Source: an uncultured Saccharospirillaceae bacterium (GTDB lineage Bacteria > Bacteroidota > Bacteroidia > Flavobacteriales_D > CAJJDF01). Taken from it: a stretch of DNA of 43,016 bases. The stretch lies in assembly GCA_950054195.1 (NCBI GenBank), contig CATLPG010000022.1:1-43016 (forward strand). Direction: 5' to 3'. Positions 10,101-17,646 of the stretch are shown here, piece by piece (positions within the stretch are counted from its first letter, which is position 1; each line of letters begins with the position of its first letter). A program made the position numbers and the translations under genes. The notes below the pieces were generated by a model. The model worked only from the letters and a program-made list of their open reading frames with translations. It did not search any database and had not been told where the DNA came from.

Positions 10101-12134
10101 ATTAGCTATACCATTCAGTTGCAAACAGCTGGTGTTTCATCATTTCTTTGGGATGATGGAGATGTAACTTCTTCTAATCAAATTGCATCACCAGATACCT
10201 TGTACTGGGTAGATGTAGAAGACAGTTTAACAGGTTGTGTTTTTAGAGATTCTTTGATTATTCAATTTATTGAGGTAGCTGCTGGTAGAGATACATTTGC
10301 TACCGTATGTGAAAATACAACAGTTGATTTAAATACATACCTTGTCGATAATAATAGCACTGGAACATGGTTAGGTCCATCCAATGCAGGAATTACAATG
10401 CCATTTAATTTTCAATTGGCTGACTCAGGAATATATAAACATGTAGTATCCAACGGAAACTGTACCGATACTGCTTTCATAACAGTTCAGGTAGTGGCTG
10501 CATTTGCAGGTGCAGACACGAGTTGGACGACCTGTAATGATTCCATCTATGATTTGAATACGACTTTAGTAGCGGATGCTCCAACTGGAGGAATTTGGTT
10601 AGATGATCAATTCAATCCATCAAGTAATAATGTAATTACTCAAAATGGACTAAATCGATTTTACTACGTAATCAATGTTGGATCGTGCACGGATACAAGT
10701 ACGTATGATATCACTAGTGTTTATTCGGGAAGCAATTCCTTTTTAGGCAATGATACCAGTTTGTGTGAAACAGAGACGATTCAACTATCTGCTCCAGCAA
10801 ATCCAAACTTCACTTATTTATGGAGTACGGGAAATACGACTAATACAGAAACAGCTACTTTTCCAGATTCCATCTATTGGCTGGATATAACAGATACGGC
10901 AAGCGGTTGTACATTTACAGATTCTGTTTTGATTTCATTTAATCAAGTATTGGATGCTGGTTTAGATACAACAGTAGTTTTTTGTAACGATACATTGGTT
11001 GATTTATCAGCCTATTTAAGAAACAACCAAAGTACAAATGGAACTTGGCTGGATGATAATGATCTCCCAGTTACCATGCCTCAAAATATTAACGCTTCAA
11101 ACGCGGGTGTGTTTAAATTTATTTTGACTGACGGAGCGTGTAGCGATACAGCTTTTATTACAATTAGTCACTCCAATACGGTTAATTTTTCATTAGGAAA
11201 CGATACTGCACTTTGTGAAAATGAATCGCTTACGTTAGCTGTCAATTTACCAGGATATGACATTCTTTGGAATTCGGGTTCTATGCAAAATACAGAAGTG
11301 GTTAATCAACCAGGCGGACAAGTATCTGTAACGCTCACAAATCAACAATCAGGTTGTGTTATTTCAGACTCTATACAAGTTACGTTTGATGTAATTCCTG
11401 ATTTGGGTAATGACAGTTTACTTTTTGTTTGTTCTTCTGAACAAGTGAATTTGTTTGATGCTTTACCGCAAGGGGTAGACCAAAGTGGAACATGGACCAA
11501 TAGCGGTGATGCGGTTTTATTAATGCCTATTGATCCTTTTGAAGATACTTACAAATATACCCTTCAAAATGGTGCTTGTTTGGATTCTGTAAATGTAACG
11601 ATCCAATTGATCAATACTTCTTCGGATTTTTCATATTTCCCAGAAGAAGATATTTTTACTAATGATATCGTAAGCTTCCAAGCATTGTCTGGTACTAATG
11701 ATACCTATCAATGGCTCATTGACGGTGTACCTGTTTCAAACGATATTCAATTTGAAAACGGTTTTGATAATCCAGGAGAGTATATTATTTGTCTAGCGGT
11801 TGATTTGAGCAATTGCGTTGATACCACATGTACTGAGATAACAGTAGGGGAGCGGTTGAATGTATTTGTACCATCAAGTTTTAGTCCGAATAATGATGGG
11901 ATTAACGATGAGTTTACTCCTATTATTCAAGGTGATTATGAAAGCTACGAGTTTACTATTTATAATCAATGGGGACAAGAAATTTTCACTACGAATAAAA
12001 AAGACCAAGTTTGGAGAGGTATGTTTAAATATGAGCTCGTTCCAGTGGGTGTTTATGTTTGGAAAATCAATTACAAAGAGACTGGAGGTGTAACCAATAA
12101 GTCTATCCACGGACATGTTACGGTGGTGCGGTAG
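7134..12134 (+). CDS. giant T9SS type B secreted protein with propeller-like N-terminus and Ig-like repeats
   Basis: A 1666-residue protein with a signal peptide (MIKIYLFILTLIFSISMFAQ). Residues 25-385 contain short propeller-like blades (NGDLLFYSDGVRVWDRNN, MAKFSPDGNWLATQNG, KMEFSPNSTKLYAGATRIYQYD). The rest is tandem Ig-like repeats in two alternating types: LGNDTTIC...YLWNDGSTxDTLLVxTSGxYW and AGRDTAVxKCEETIDLFDAL...GGTWFDAGF...YYYIVGSG. Each contains Cys and SDTA/RDSI motifs. A PKD-like domain (about 1500-1575) precedes a CHU_C sorting domain (VPSSFSPNNDGINDEFTPII, FTIYNQWGQEIF). Such proteins are exported by the T9SS and often act as large adhesins; the ligand is unknown. The 117-base gap and hairpin upstream suggest a separate transcript. 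Confidence 0.85.
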   Translation: MIKIYLFILTLIFSISMFAQNEVKRANHWYYATNIALDFTCAPPTDVPGCQLGSSECATTMSTANGDLLFYSDGVRVWDRNNNLMPNGSGLAGSTSTVQGALAVPHPGNPNRYFLFTAGSSIEDMGLVGLNYSEIDMTLNAGNGDVVVATKNTFLFSPNEEKLTAVRNASNTGYWVTAQEKSGNSWYTYEVTAAGVNPTPVISVTGPNARVDNSLMAKFSPDGNWLATQNGCQGGSNAAVTVYKFNNATGVIDYAWSDCGTPGFKMEFSPNSTKLYAGATRIYQYDLSAGGGTGVGNDTTAVKASRTEVSTATRQGNVGMQLGPDCKLYIATREFGFGGSSYIGAFNNPNEAGAACNIQPNIFTPTNGSISSIGHFPNFVTSFFENPCNDSIEVELTPNDTVICAGESITLEAFVDNPCAYTITWNTGDVGLGPHMKTPAATTTYQIIVSNATNSDTADVTVVVGGGNAGNDTAFQVCASTVDLDANKTANSDIGGGWFDASYVPTTSNVTLTTGLNTFYYILGSGPCGDTAVYDVTRVSGGSATLFGNDTTICGNSYVLDLSQPNTTYEWSDGSTADTLLISTSGLYWAETTNTVSGCIIRDSITITLNTPGNAGRDTAVFKCEETIDLFDALEAGYTTGGTWFDAGFVAQTMPLTTATAVAGDYYYIVGSGACSDTATIGLSLSNLTLDLGNDTTICDPTLVLRATTANVTYLWNDGSMEDTLLVNTSGLYWAEITDITSSCSFRDSITITLVSTVDAGRDTAVVKCEETIDLFDALEAGYTTGGTWFDAGFVSQAMPLTTATAVTGNYYYIVGSGSCTDTATVGLSISVLTADIGNDTAICDNQYVLDAFTTDVTYLWNDASTTDTLLVTTSGVYSVTITDTNTGCQASDTTTITLASSVNAGSDSTAYFCYDSLDLTPYLGAHSVGGNWFNASFTGVTMPLSTADGAGNYYYIVGSGTCADTAQINVINYTYNLNLGPDTSLCANISYTIQLQTAGVSSFLWDDGDVTSSNQIASPDTLYWVDVEDSLTGCVFRDSLIIQFIEVAAGRDTFATVCENTTVDLNTYLVDNNSTGTWLGPSNAGITMPFNFQLADSGIYKHVVSNGNCTDTAFITVQVVAAFAGADTSWTTCNDSIYDLNTTLVADAPTGGIWLDDQFNPSSNNVITQNGLNRFYYVINVGSCTDTSTYDITSVYSGSNSFLGNDTSLCETETIQLSAPANPNFTYLWSTGNTTNTETATFPDSIYWLDITDTASGCTFTDSVLISFNQVLDAGLDTTVVFCNDTLVDLSAYLRNNQSTNGTWLDDNDLPVTMPQNINASNAGVFKFILTDGACSDTAFITISHSNTVNFSLGNDTALCENESLTLAVNLPGYDILWNSGSMQNTEVVNQPGGQVSVTLTNQQSGCVISDSIQVTFDVIPDLGNDSLLFVCSSEQVNLFDALPQGVDQSGTWTNSGDAVLLMPIDPFEDTYKYTLQNGACLDSVNVTIQLINTSSDFSYFPEEDIFTNDIVSFQALSGTNDTYQWLIDGVPVSNDIQFENGFDNPGEYIICLAVDLSNCVDTTCTEITVGERLNVFVPSSFSPNNDGINDEFTPIIQGDYESYEFTIYNQWGQEIFTTNKKDQVWRGMFKYELVPVGVYVWKINYKETGGVTNKSIHGHVTVVR
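8976..9620 (+). repeat. 435-bp-period coding repeat in the giant T9SS protein
   Basis: The unit starting GCAGGACGAGATACAGC at 8976 recurs at 9411, an offset of 435 bp or 145 residues, with high DNA identity over roughly 200 bp. It encodes the CEETIDLFDALEAGYTTGGT module. More diverged modules with the same pattern continue on both sides. Confidence 0.85.
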
Positions 12135-12170
12135 GAATACGAAATAACTTCGTGTAGTGTATTCCTTTTA
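12133..12170. terminator. hairpin terminator between convergent genes
   Basis: AGGAATAC (12133-12140) pairs perfectly with GTATTCCT (12159-12166) and is followed by a T run on the + strand. It overlaps the stop codon of the giant T9SS gene and ends at the stop of the convergent small gene, so it may serve both strands. Confidence 0.7.
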
Positions 12171-12425
12171 AAGCAAATCGATATCCTCAATAAATTTGTT
12201 CGGATGTTCAGGATCATAAAAGTATAAAACTCCAAATTCGAGATTAGAAAGTTGAGGTACGCTTACATTTTTGATATTAGCTTTATAGTTACTACAAATA
12301 CTATTGTTGGCTGATAGAGTTGGAAGTTTAGTCATTTGAAATCTTTTGCAATAAAGATTTCCATCTTCTAAACTACTAAAAGAACAATTTTTACAATCTG
12401 CCCAGATTTTGTTTGGTGTATTCAT
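12168..12425 (-). CDS. small Cys-motif hypothetical protein
   Basis: An 85-residue protein, MNTPNKIWADCKNC..., that I do not recognise. It has a CxxC pair (WADCKNCSF), then LYCKRF and SICSNY. Four cysteines spaced this way suggest a small metal- or iron-sulfur-binding fold, but no family can be named. The C-terminal half is acidic (FYDPEHPNKFIEDIDLL). It starts with ATG and lacks signal or membrane segments. It is convergent to the giant T9SS gene and separated from hsdR by 234 bases, so it is probably a single-gene unit. The chance of a spurious ORF is modest, because the composition and Cys spacing look protein-like. Confidence 0.6.
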   Translation of the reverse strand: MNTPNKIWADCKNCSFSSLEDGNLYCKRFQMTKLPTLSANNSICSNYKANIKNVSVPQLSNLEFGVLYFYDPEHPNKFIEDIDLL

Positions 12426-12625
12426 TGGTTTATTGTCAAGTTGTAAGTGAACACGTTTAAAAATAAGAAATTCATATCATCACAAAAAGGTGTTACATGC
12501 AATGATTGATAGGAGTGGATGGTATTAATTATACTTTAAGGTTTAAAACAAGAGCTATAATTTACACTTTAGTAATTCAACTTTTTCCTTTGTTTTCTTA
12601 AAATCTTTTTTTACACAGAGATTTG

Positions 12626-12643
12626 ATGCTGTAAATACAGCAT
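12626..12643. other. short perfect hairpin downstream of hsdR
   Basis: ATGCTGT (12626-12632) pairs with ACAGCAT (12637-12643) around AAAT. It lies 17 bases past the hsdR stop. No T run follows directly on the minus strand, so it is only a possible terminator or mRNA-stabilising stem. Otherwise I see nothing in the 234-base gap 12426-12659. Confidence 0.4.
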
Positions 12644-12659
12644 GCGGCTTTCTGCGGAT

Positions 12660-15600
12660 TTACTGATTCATTTTCCTGTAAATCTTTTTCATCATTAATT
12701 CCTTTACCAAGTCTCCGAACATTTTATCTTCTAATATTTTCTCAAATATGTCTTGGTTTTGGTCCATTCGTCCAATTAGTTTGGTCATAAACATATCCTC
12801 AAACGCATATTTAAACGTGTCCATTTTATTCGCTTTCGCCTGTTTTTGAAGTTTTTCGTCTTCCATTAATTCCGCTTCTATTTGGTCAAAGAATAGTTTG
12901 TCTGCTTCTTCAAATTCAGTTCCAAATCGGTCATTTAATACTGAGACAATTTCCGATAATAATGCTTCTTCTTCCTTCGTGCGCTTTAATCCGGCTTCTG
13001 TGGTTCCACTCAATTCTCCTTCTTCACCTTTCAAAAGGTCAATAGAACCTTCTTTAATCTTTTCTAAGCGATAATATTCCAAAGCCACTTCATCAGAAAG
13101 TTGGAAAGTCTCTGATAAATCTCTTTTCGGCAAACGTGTTTGTAATAATTTGGCAAACGCATAGAATTTTTCAAATTCAGCATCAACGAATGGCATTATT
13201 TGAGCTAAAAAGGAATACAAATTTGTCCAAGAACGAATTGATTTTTTAAATTCATCTTGTTTTTCTTCGGTTTCTAATTCTTTAAAACGTTCTATAGATG
13301 GGTCTGTAAATGAATACAAATACTTTTGATTCTTAGCATTATTCAAATTTGTGTTAGGGTGGAAGTAGACATTTGCAAATTCATCAATTTCATCTTGCCA
13401 ATACACTTGAAAAGCATCTAACCTTGCTTTTAAATCGTACAGATGATTGATGTCTGTTTCATCTGTAACTGTTGTCACTTCGTAATAAGGTTGGAATGAG
13501 TTAAAGATAGTTTCTCTGTCATTCGCAAAATCCAACACAAAAGTATCTTCTTTACCTGCATACATTCTGTTTAATCTAGAAAGGGTCTGAACTGCTTTTA
13601 CTCCTGATAATTTTTTGTCTACATACATTGTATGCAATAAAGGTTGATCAAAACCTGTCTGATATTTATCTGCTACAATTAGAATTTTGTATTCGGCTGT
13701 ATCAAACATTTGAGGTAATTCTTTTTCTTTAAAGCCGTTCAATTCTGATTCTAAAACTCCATCAGGATAATTATCATCTTTAAGTTTTCCCGAGAAGGCC
13801 ACAATGACTTTTAATTCATTCTGATATTTTTTCTCCTTGATGTATTTTTTAAATTCTTCAAAATATCTTTTGGCGTGCAATCTTGAACCACAAACCACCA
13901 TTGCTTTTGCTTTACCACCAATTTTTTTAGAAACAATAGACCTGAAATGCTCTATGATTATTTCTGTTTTTTGAGCCAAATTGTGTGGATGCAAGGACAC
14001 ATATTTACCAATGGCTTTTGCTGTTTTCTTTTTATTCAGTTGTGGGTCTTCTTCTATGGCTTTAGTCAATTTGAAATAAAGCTCATAAGTTGTATAGTTT
14101 TTGAGAACATCTAAAATAAAACCTTCTTCAATTGCTTGACGCATAGAATATAAATGAAAAGGTTTTGGTTTGCCTTCTTCATCTTTAGCTCCAAAAACTT
14201 TTAGAGTTTTATATTTTGGTGTTGCTGTAAAAGCAAAGAATGAAACATTTGTTTGTCGACCTCTTGCCTGAGCTGACTTTTCAATACAACTATTCACAAT
14301 ATCCTGACCTAAAATAGTTTCGTCATCATCACCTTCTCCGTAATTTGGATAAGGTTCCTGTATTGTGTTTTCTTCATTTTCTACAACACCTAAAACCTCT
14401 TTCATTTTTTTACTTGCTTCACCACCTTGTGAGCTGTGAGCCTCATCAATAATTACAGCATATTTACGGTCTGGAATTTCACCAATTTTATCAATTACAT
14501 AAGGGAACTTTTGAAGTGTGGTGATTATAATATTTATTCCGTTACTAATCGCATCTGCTAGTTGTTTACTGTCTTTATCTATTTTTTGAACTACACCTTG
14601 TTTGTGTTCAAATTGATAAATAGTATTTTGTAACTGTTGGTCTAAAACTCGTCTGTCAGTTACTACAATTACAGAATCAAAAATACGTTCGTTCGATGCA
14701 TTGTGTAAGCTGGTTAATCGATAAGCTAACCAAGCGATGGAATTACTTTTTCCAGAACCTGCTGAATGTTGTATTAAATAGTTTTTTCCTGCTCCATTTC
14801 TTAAAGTGTCATTAGTTATTTCACGAACAGCATCCAATTGATGATAACGAGGAAAAATCATTTTTTCCTTTTTATAAATCTTTCCGTTTGAAATGACTTC
14901 CTCTGTTTGTAAATGGATGAATTGTTGTAATATTTGAAGCCAACTATCTTTTTGTAAAATATAATTCCATAAATACGCTGTACGATAGTCGCCTGATGTA
15001 TTTATTGGATTTCCTTTTCCGTTTCCATTACCTTGATTAAACGGTAGCCAAAAGGTTTTAGAACCTTCTAATTTGGTTGCCATATACACTTCATCTGAAT
15101 CTACAGAGAAGTGAACCAACGCCCGTTTTTTAAAGGAAAACAACAGTTCTTTGGAGTCTCTTGTGTCTTTATATTGTTTTTTGGCGTGATTTACATTTTG
15201 TCCAGTAAACTGATTTTTAAGTTCTAATGTTGCTACTGGCAAACCGTTTAAGCCTAAAACAATATCAACCGAATTTTTATTTTTTTTACTGTAATAGATT
15301 TGGCGATATACTTTTAAACTATTGCTATTATACATCTGTACAGCATCAGGATTTAAACCTGAAGCAGGTTTAAAATATGCCATTTGAAAACGTACACCAT
15401 AATCTACAAAGCCTTTACGCAACACATCTAAAGCACCTCTTAAATCTAGTTCCTTGTATAAGCGTTGTAACACTCGGTTTTCAGTATCTTTTCCGTGAAT
15501 AGCAGAAATTTTCTCCCACTTCTTCGGTTGTGAACGTTGTAAAAAAGCTAAGATTTCATCTTTGAAAACCCCAAGTTCTTTACTGTATGTGTTTGGATCG

Positions 15601-15680
15601 CCAATGCTATAACCACCATTTTGAACTAAGGCTTGTTCTATGGCAGTTTCAAATGTATTTTCAGTGGTTAGATTATTCAT
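12660..15680 (-). CDS. hsdR: type I restriction enzyme R subunit
   Basis: A 1006-residue motor and nuclease subunit of a type I restriction-modification complex, which translocates DNA and cuts it when the site is unmethylated. The N-terminal nuclease domain shows the PD-(D/E)xK element VDIVLGLN...TLELKNQ near residue 150. Helicase motifs follow: Walker A HSAGSGKSNS near 307, DEAH in VIIDEAHSSQGG near 410, FFAFTATPKY, and motif VI QTLSRLNRMY after YQTGFDQP. The C-terminus is helical and charged, as expected for HsdM contact. ATG 15680 is preferred: it lies five bases after the transposase stop and fits translational coupling. A TTG seven codons upstream would overlap that gene. Length and motifs are intact, so the enzyme should be functional. 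Confidence 0.95.
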   Translation of the reverse strand: MNNLTTENTFETAIEQALVQNGGYSIGDPNTYSKELGVFKDEILAFLQRSQPKKWEKISAIHGKDTENRVLQRLYKELDLRGALDVLRKGFVDYGVRFQMAYFKPASGLNPDAVQMYNSNSLKVYRQIYYSKKNKNSVDIVLGLNGLPVATLELKNQFTGQNVNHAKKQYKDTRDSKELLFSFKKRALVHFSVDSDEVYMATKLEGSKTFWLPFNQGNGNGKGNPINTSGDYRTAYLWNYILQKDSWLQILQQFIHLQTEEVISNGKIYKKEKMIFPRYHQLDAVREITNDTLRNGAGKNYLIQHSAGSGKSNSIAWLAYRLTSLHNASNERIFDSVIVVTDRRVLDQQLQNTIYQFEHKQGVVQKIDKDSKQLADAISNGINIIITTLQKFPYVIDKIGEIPDRKYAVIIDEAHSSQGGEASKKMKEVLGVVENEENTIQEPYPNYGEGDDDETILGQDIVNSCIEKSAQARGRQTNVSFFAFTATPKYKTLKVFGAKDEEGKPKPFHLYSMRQAIEEGFILDVLKNYTTYELYFKLTKAIEEDPQLNKKKTAKAIGKYVSLHPHNLAQKTEIIIEHFRSIVSKKIGGKAKAMVVCGSRLHAKRYFEEFKKYIKEKKYQNELKVIVAFSGKLKDDNYPDGVLESELNGFKEKELPQMFDTAEYKILIVADKYQTGFDQPLLHTMYVDKKLSGVKAVQTLSRLNRMYAGKEDTFVLDFANDRETIFNSFQPYYEVTTVTDETDINHLYDLKARLDAFQVYWQDEIDEFANVYFHPNTNLNNAKNQKYLYSFTDPSIERFKELETEEKQDEFKKSIRSWTNLYSFLAQIMPFVDAEFEKFYAFAKLLQTRLPKRDLSETFQLSDEVALEYYRLEKIKEGSIDLLKGEEGELSGTTEAGLKRTKEEEALLSEIVSVLNDRFGTEFEEADKLFFDQIEAELMEDEKLQKQAKANKMDTFKYAFEDMFMTKLIGRMDQNQDIFEKILEDKMFGDLVKELMMKKIYRKMNQ

Positions 15681-15685
15681 AGAAT

Positions 15686-16249
15686 TTATCTTTTTTCCCA
15701 ATTCAAGGGATTTTGTTCAATATAATTAGAAATGGTGTAAAATGATTTGTCATTTCTGATGATATGGTCGTGGTATCGAGGTTGCCAAGAAAAATCAGGA
15801 TTAATTAGACGCGAATTTTTGGTTACCCCAATTTTAAACCCACGAACAATGGATGCCAAATTTTTGGATTGTGGTCCGAATTTGTTTTTGGTGTTTGCAT
15901 TCATATTGGTGGTAGAGACGCAACGTATTGCGTCTCTACATTGGGTATTGAATTCATTATCGCCAATACCTATGATGGCGTGAAAATGATTGGGCATCAC
16001 CACAAATTCACCCATCCATAAATTCATATCGGGGCGCATTTCAAATGTTTTTAACCATTCGATTTCGACAATTTTTCCAATTTCGGATAATGAAACGGAT
16101 GGCAATCCGTTTTTATCAGTTATAATATCCCCAAAAAAATGTGTTCGGTTTTGCGTACAAATTGTGATAAAATATAAACCGTTGCTCCGATAATCCCAAT
16201 TGGGATGCCGGGCAGATTTTATACGATATTTGTTTTTATATTTTTTCAT
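15686..16249 (-). CDS. REP-associated tyrosine transposase (RAYT, Y1/HUH family)
   Basis: A 187-residue Y1-type transposase. Diagnostic motifs are YFITICTQNRTHFFGDI near the N-terminus, the metal-binding HxH in VVMPNHFHAIIGI, and the C-terminal catalytic-tyrosine region FYTISNYIEQNPLNW. RAYTs are single-copy domesticated relatives of IS200/IS605 transposases that bind and cut palindromic REP sequences. The gene sits inside the hsd operon in the same orientation, 71 bases after the hsdS stop and five bases before the hsdR start. The stretch encoding CRDAIRCVS is itself a perfect REP-like palindrome (15912-15939), in frame. A second palindrome lies just upstream. The catalytic motifs appear intact. 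Confidence 0.92.
   Translation of the reverse strand: MKKYKNKYRIKSARHPNWDYRSNGLYFITICTQNRTHFFGDIITDKNGLPSVSLSEIGKIVEIEWLKTFEMRPDMNLWMGEFVVMPNHFHAIIGIGDNEFNTQCRDAIRCVSTTNMNANTKNKFGPQSKNLASIVRGFKIGVTKNSRLINPDFSWQPRYHDHIIRNDKSFYTISNYIEQNPLNWEKR
15912..15939. repeat. REP-like palindrome inside the RAYT gene
   Basis: Arms GTAGAGACGCAA (15912-15923) and TTGCGTCTCTAC (15928-15939) are perfect complements around a CGTA centre. Read on the minus strand it stays in frame and encodes CRDAIRCVS. The same core, GAGACGCAA/TTGCGTCT, occurs at 16297-16324. Confidence 0.9.
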
Positions 16250-16258
16250 TTTGCTGCT

Positions 16259-16299
16259 GAGACGTTGTTAAGACGCTGTTGAGACGCTGTTGAGACGCT
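16259..16299. repeat. 11-bp tandem repeats, about 3.7 copies
   Basis: Units are GAGACGTTGTT, AAGACGCTGTT, GAGACGCTGTT and a partial GAGACGCT. They run directly into the REP-like palindrome at 16297. They lie in the short gap between hsdS and the RAYT start, within the RAYT 5' leader. Confidence 0.85.
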
Positions 16300-16324
16300 G
16301 AGACGCAATGCATTGCGTCTTTAC
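16297..16324. repeat. second REP-like palindrome, overlapping the hsdS stop codon
   Basis: The core AGACGCAATGCATTGCGTCT (16301-16320) is a perfect 20-bp palindrome. Over 28 bp it matches the copy at 15912 apart from a few outer bases and the central spacer. Its left-hand flank contains the hsdS stop codon (16321-16323). Confidence 0.88.
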
Positions 16325-17646
16325 CCATCGACCACTTTTATTTTACCGGTTACCACTTCGCTAATTAAAGCTGTTCTGTATTCGGTTAATAGGTTAATGT
16401 ATTTTTCAGCTTTAGCAATTTTAGCGTCTATTCTTGCAGATTCCTTTTCTATATGTACTACAATTTCTGCTTGTTCAGAAACACTAAAAAAGGGTATTGG
16501 AATACCTCCAATCATTTCTAAATTAATACCATCTCTTTTATCTCCTCCACCTAAGTTTCTAATATTTTGGTAATTTCTTTTGAGCCAATAGAGTAAAAAC
16601 CGATTGTCAATTTTATTATTTGGAATAATAACTCCCATTGACTGATTGCAGGTACATTTAAATTGAACTTGTGCAACCATACCTTTGGTTTTTCCTTGAC
16701 CAGCTAAAGCCATTAGAATTGCCTTTTCTGGAATCCATTTTGCACTTGAGTTACTTAAAGCTTCTTCTGTAATATATTCAGAAGCTTCAGTAATGTCCCA
16801 TTGATTGACAGTTCCAGAATTTAACCAAGGTATTGTTCCGTTTGTCCAATATTCAGGTTTATTTTTAGAAGGTGTACCACCAGAATAAATATTTGAAACC
16901 CATTTTAAGGAAACTGCATCCCAATGTTCAGGAATATCGCCCAACCATTCAATACCACTTTCTTTTAGTTTTACATCTGGGTTAATGCCTTTGGTAACCG
17001 CTTGGTTAATAATAGCTGTTTTTTCTTCTTGGTAGAGCTGTACTAATTCTTCTTTCTCAGAAATGAGTTGGTCTATTTCTGCTGTTTTTTTGTCTAGGTA
17101 GTTGGCTATGGCTGTTTGTTCTTTAATTGTTTTTGGTAAGATTATTCTCATCCTCCCAAAATCCTCTTTACCAATATTTGGTTGTCCCGTTTCTCTTTGG
17201 TCGTAGAATATTTGCTTTAAAATCAAATCAGATGATAAAACCCAAAAAAGAAAATTCTTATCTAATTTATCTTCATCTAATGGGAAAAAGTTTCCAACAC
17301 GATAGTTTTGAAGTAATGGTTCGTTAACTTGAGGAACTCTTATTATTTTACCTATAGTTCCACCTGTCAGAGCCATTAATATATCTCCTTCGTTTATAAT
17401 TATGTCACTGAAATTTTCAAGCCTAGTTAAATCTATAAAACTTACTTTTTCAGTTTCTAAATTTCCATTTGATAGTAACTGAGTTATCTTGATAATTTTT
17501 AACCCAGATTGTGTAAAGTCATAATCCCTAAATTGATAACCGTGTCTTAAGAAAACATAGTGATTAAAATTAATCTTCTCCCAATGTTCAGGAATCTCAC
17601 CAATCCATTCTATACCACTGTCCTTATAATTTTCGTAAGTTTTCAT
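16321..17646 (-). CDS. hsdS: type I restriction-modification specificity subunit
   Basis: A 441-residue DNA-recognition subunit that sets the bipartite target for methylation and restriction. It has the two-fold HsdS layout. Target-recognition domain 1 begins at DSGIEWIGEIPEHWEK and ends in a helical spacer (EQTAIANYLDKKTAEIDQLI). Domain 2 begins at ESGIEWLGDIPEHWDA and ends in SEQAEIVVHIEKESARIDAKI. The two TRDs differ in sequence, implying two different half-sites; these cannot be deduced. The ATG overlaps the hsdM stop by one base (TAATG), so translation is coupled. The stop codon lies within a REP-like palindrome, so the extreme C-terminus (KIKVVDG) may have been reshaped by that insertion. 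Confidence 0.95.
   Translation of the reverse strand: MKTYENYKDSGIEWIGEIPEHWEKINFNHYVFLRHGYQFRDYDFTQSGLKIIKITQLLSNGNLETEKVSFIDLTRLENFSDIIINEGDILMALTGGTIGKIIRVPQVNEPLLQNYRVGNFFPLDEDKLDKNFLFWVLSSDLILKQIFYDQRETGQPNIGKEDFGRMRIILPKTIKEQTAIANYLDKKTAEIDQLISEKEELVQLYQEEKTAIINQAVTKGINPDVKLKESGIEWLGDIPEHWDAVSLKWVSNIYSGGTPSKNKPEYWTNGTIPWLNSGTVNQWDITEASEYITEEALSNSSAKWIPEKAILMALAGQGKTKGMVAQVQFKCTCNQSMGVIIPNNKIDNRFLLYWLKRNYQNIRNLGGGDKRDGINLEMIGGIPIPFFSVSEQAEIVVHIEKESARIDAKIAKAEKYINLLTEYRTALISEVVTGKIKVVDG

Noticed and set aside
15681-15701. TTG 15701 as the hsdR start
   Set aside because: It overlaps the RAYT gene and adds seven atypical residues; ATG 15680 gives tight coupling and a normal N-terminus.
15747-16193. 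Two + strand frames opposite the RAYT gene
   Set aside because: Antisense shadows; the minus strand encodes an intact RAYT with HUH and Tyr motifs.
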